From Enteractinococcus helveticum (lineage in GTDB: Bacteria > Actinomycetota > Actinomycetes > Actinomycetales > Micrococcaceae), in assembly GCF_020742345.1 (NCBI RefSeq), contig NZ_DYXC01000106.1:1-14211 (forward strand): a DNA stretch of 14,211 nucleotides, in the 5' to 3' direction. Position numbers and translations under genes: made by a program. Within the stretch, counting starts at the first letter, position 1. Every line of letters begins with the position of its first letter. Positions 14,043 to 14,211 of this stretch are shown here, piece by piece. Under the pieces are notes generated by a model that searched no databases, was not told the origin of the DNA, and worked only from the letters and a program-made list of their open reading frames with translations.

Positions 14043-14211
14043 ATGACACTTCAAGACCTGACTGCGGCGTTCGCCCACGAATACGCCCAGCGGCCCATCC
14101 CCGCCGACGGGCCCATCGACACCAGTCCAATTGACACCACCCCCGACACCGACGAATTCGACGCCATCTGGCAACAGGTCATCCCCGAAACCCGGGCCCG
14201 CGGCAACGACT
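14043..14211 (+). CDS. Start of an unrecognised gene (partial at right edge)
   Basis: An ATG at 14043 opens a frame of 56 codons that continues out of the window. The N-terminus (MTLQDLTAAFAHEYAQRP) is helical-looking and soluble, followed by an Asp/Pro/Thr-rich linker and then DEFDAIWQQVIPETRARG. It lies 47 bases after the reductase remnant in the same direction and has the same G+C-rich, C-ending codon style, so it was probably in that gene's operon. GAAAGA upstream is only a weak ribosome site. No family can be assigned; its partner reductase suggests, but does not show, an oxygenase-related pathway. Confidence 0.55.
   Translation, partial: MTLQDLTAAFAHEYAQRPIPADGPIDTSPIDTTPDTDEFDAIWQQVIPETRARGND

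Overview
The window looks like a chromosomal segment of a high-to-moderate G+C actinobacterium, probably Micrococcales or Corynebacteriales. The main reason is the lactate block at the right, which has the gene content, protein sequences and operator type of the Corynebacterium glutamicum lldR / MFS permease / lldD locus. The window is a patchwork: two intact catabolic blocks are separated by an accessory stretch holding unknown genes, gene relics and a restriction endonuclease, and the right end is a rearrangement scar. No tRNA, rRNA, CRISPR array or intact insertion sequence was seen.

Left block (1-4594). A partial IclR-family regulator reads leftwards and is divergent from a tripartite tricarboxylate transporter operon in the unusual order tctC - SDR dehydrogenase - tctB - tctA. 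The divergent promoters overlap and carry two GAAAC-N3-GTT operator-like sites 18 bp apart. The likely logic is substrate-controlled uptake of an unknown carboxylate (lipoprotein TctC plus TctA/TctB membrane unit) followed by NAD(P)-dependent oxidation or reduction by the SDR. tctC and the SDR look clearly more A+T-rich in codon use than tctA, so the operon may be composite.

Middle (4595-9602). After tctA come a long hairpin, a decayed reading frame with its own terminator-like hairpin, and then two co-directional genes of unknown function (328 and 451 aa; the second has a winged-helix-like N-terminus and a charged helical C-terminus). Convergent to them lies a Mrr-type nuclease with an extra N-terminal domain, a probable modification-dependent (type IV) restriction enzyme. 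This is the best place in the window to look for something undescribed, perhaps a small defence or mobile-element island.

Right block (9603-13060, all leftward). lldR (FadR-type GntR repressor) is followed by an MFS/MHS-family permease gene that overlaps lldD (FMN-dependent L-lactate dehydrogenase) by ATGA. Between lldR and the permease gene there is a TTGACG/TACACT promoter with two LldR-type TGGYCTGACCA operators over the start site. Together these form a lactate uptake and oxidation unit repressed by LldR and presumably released by lactate.

Right end (13061-14211). A fragment of a dipeptide/nickel-type ABC permease is fused out of frame to the C-terminal third of a ferredoxin reductase, followed by the start of an unrecognised gene that leaves the window.
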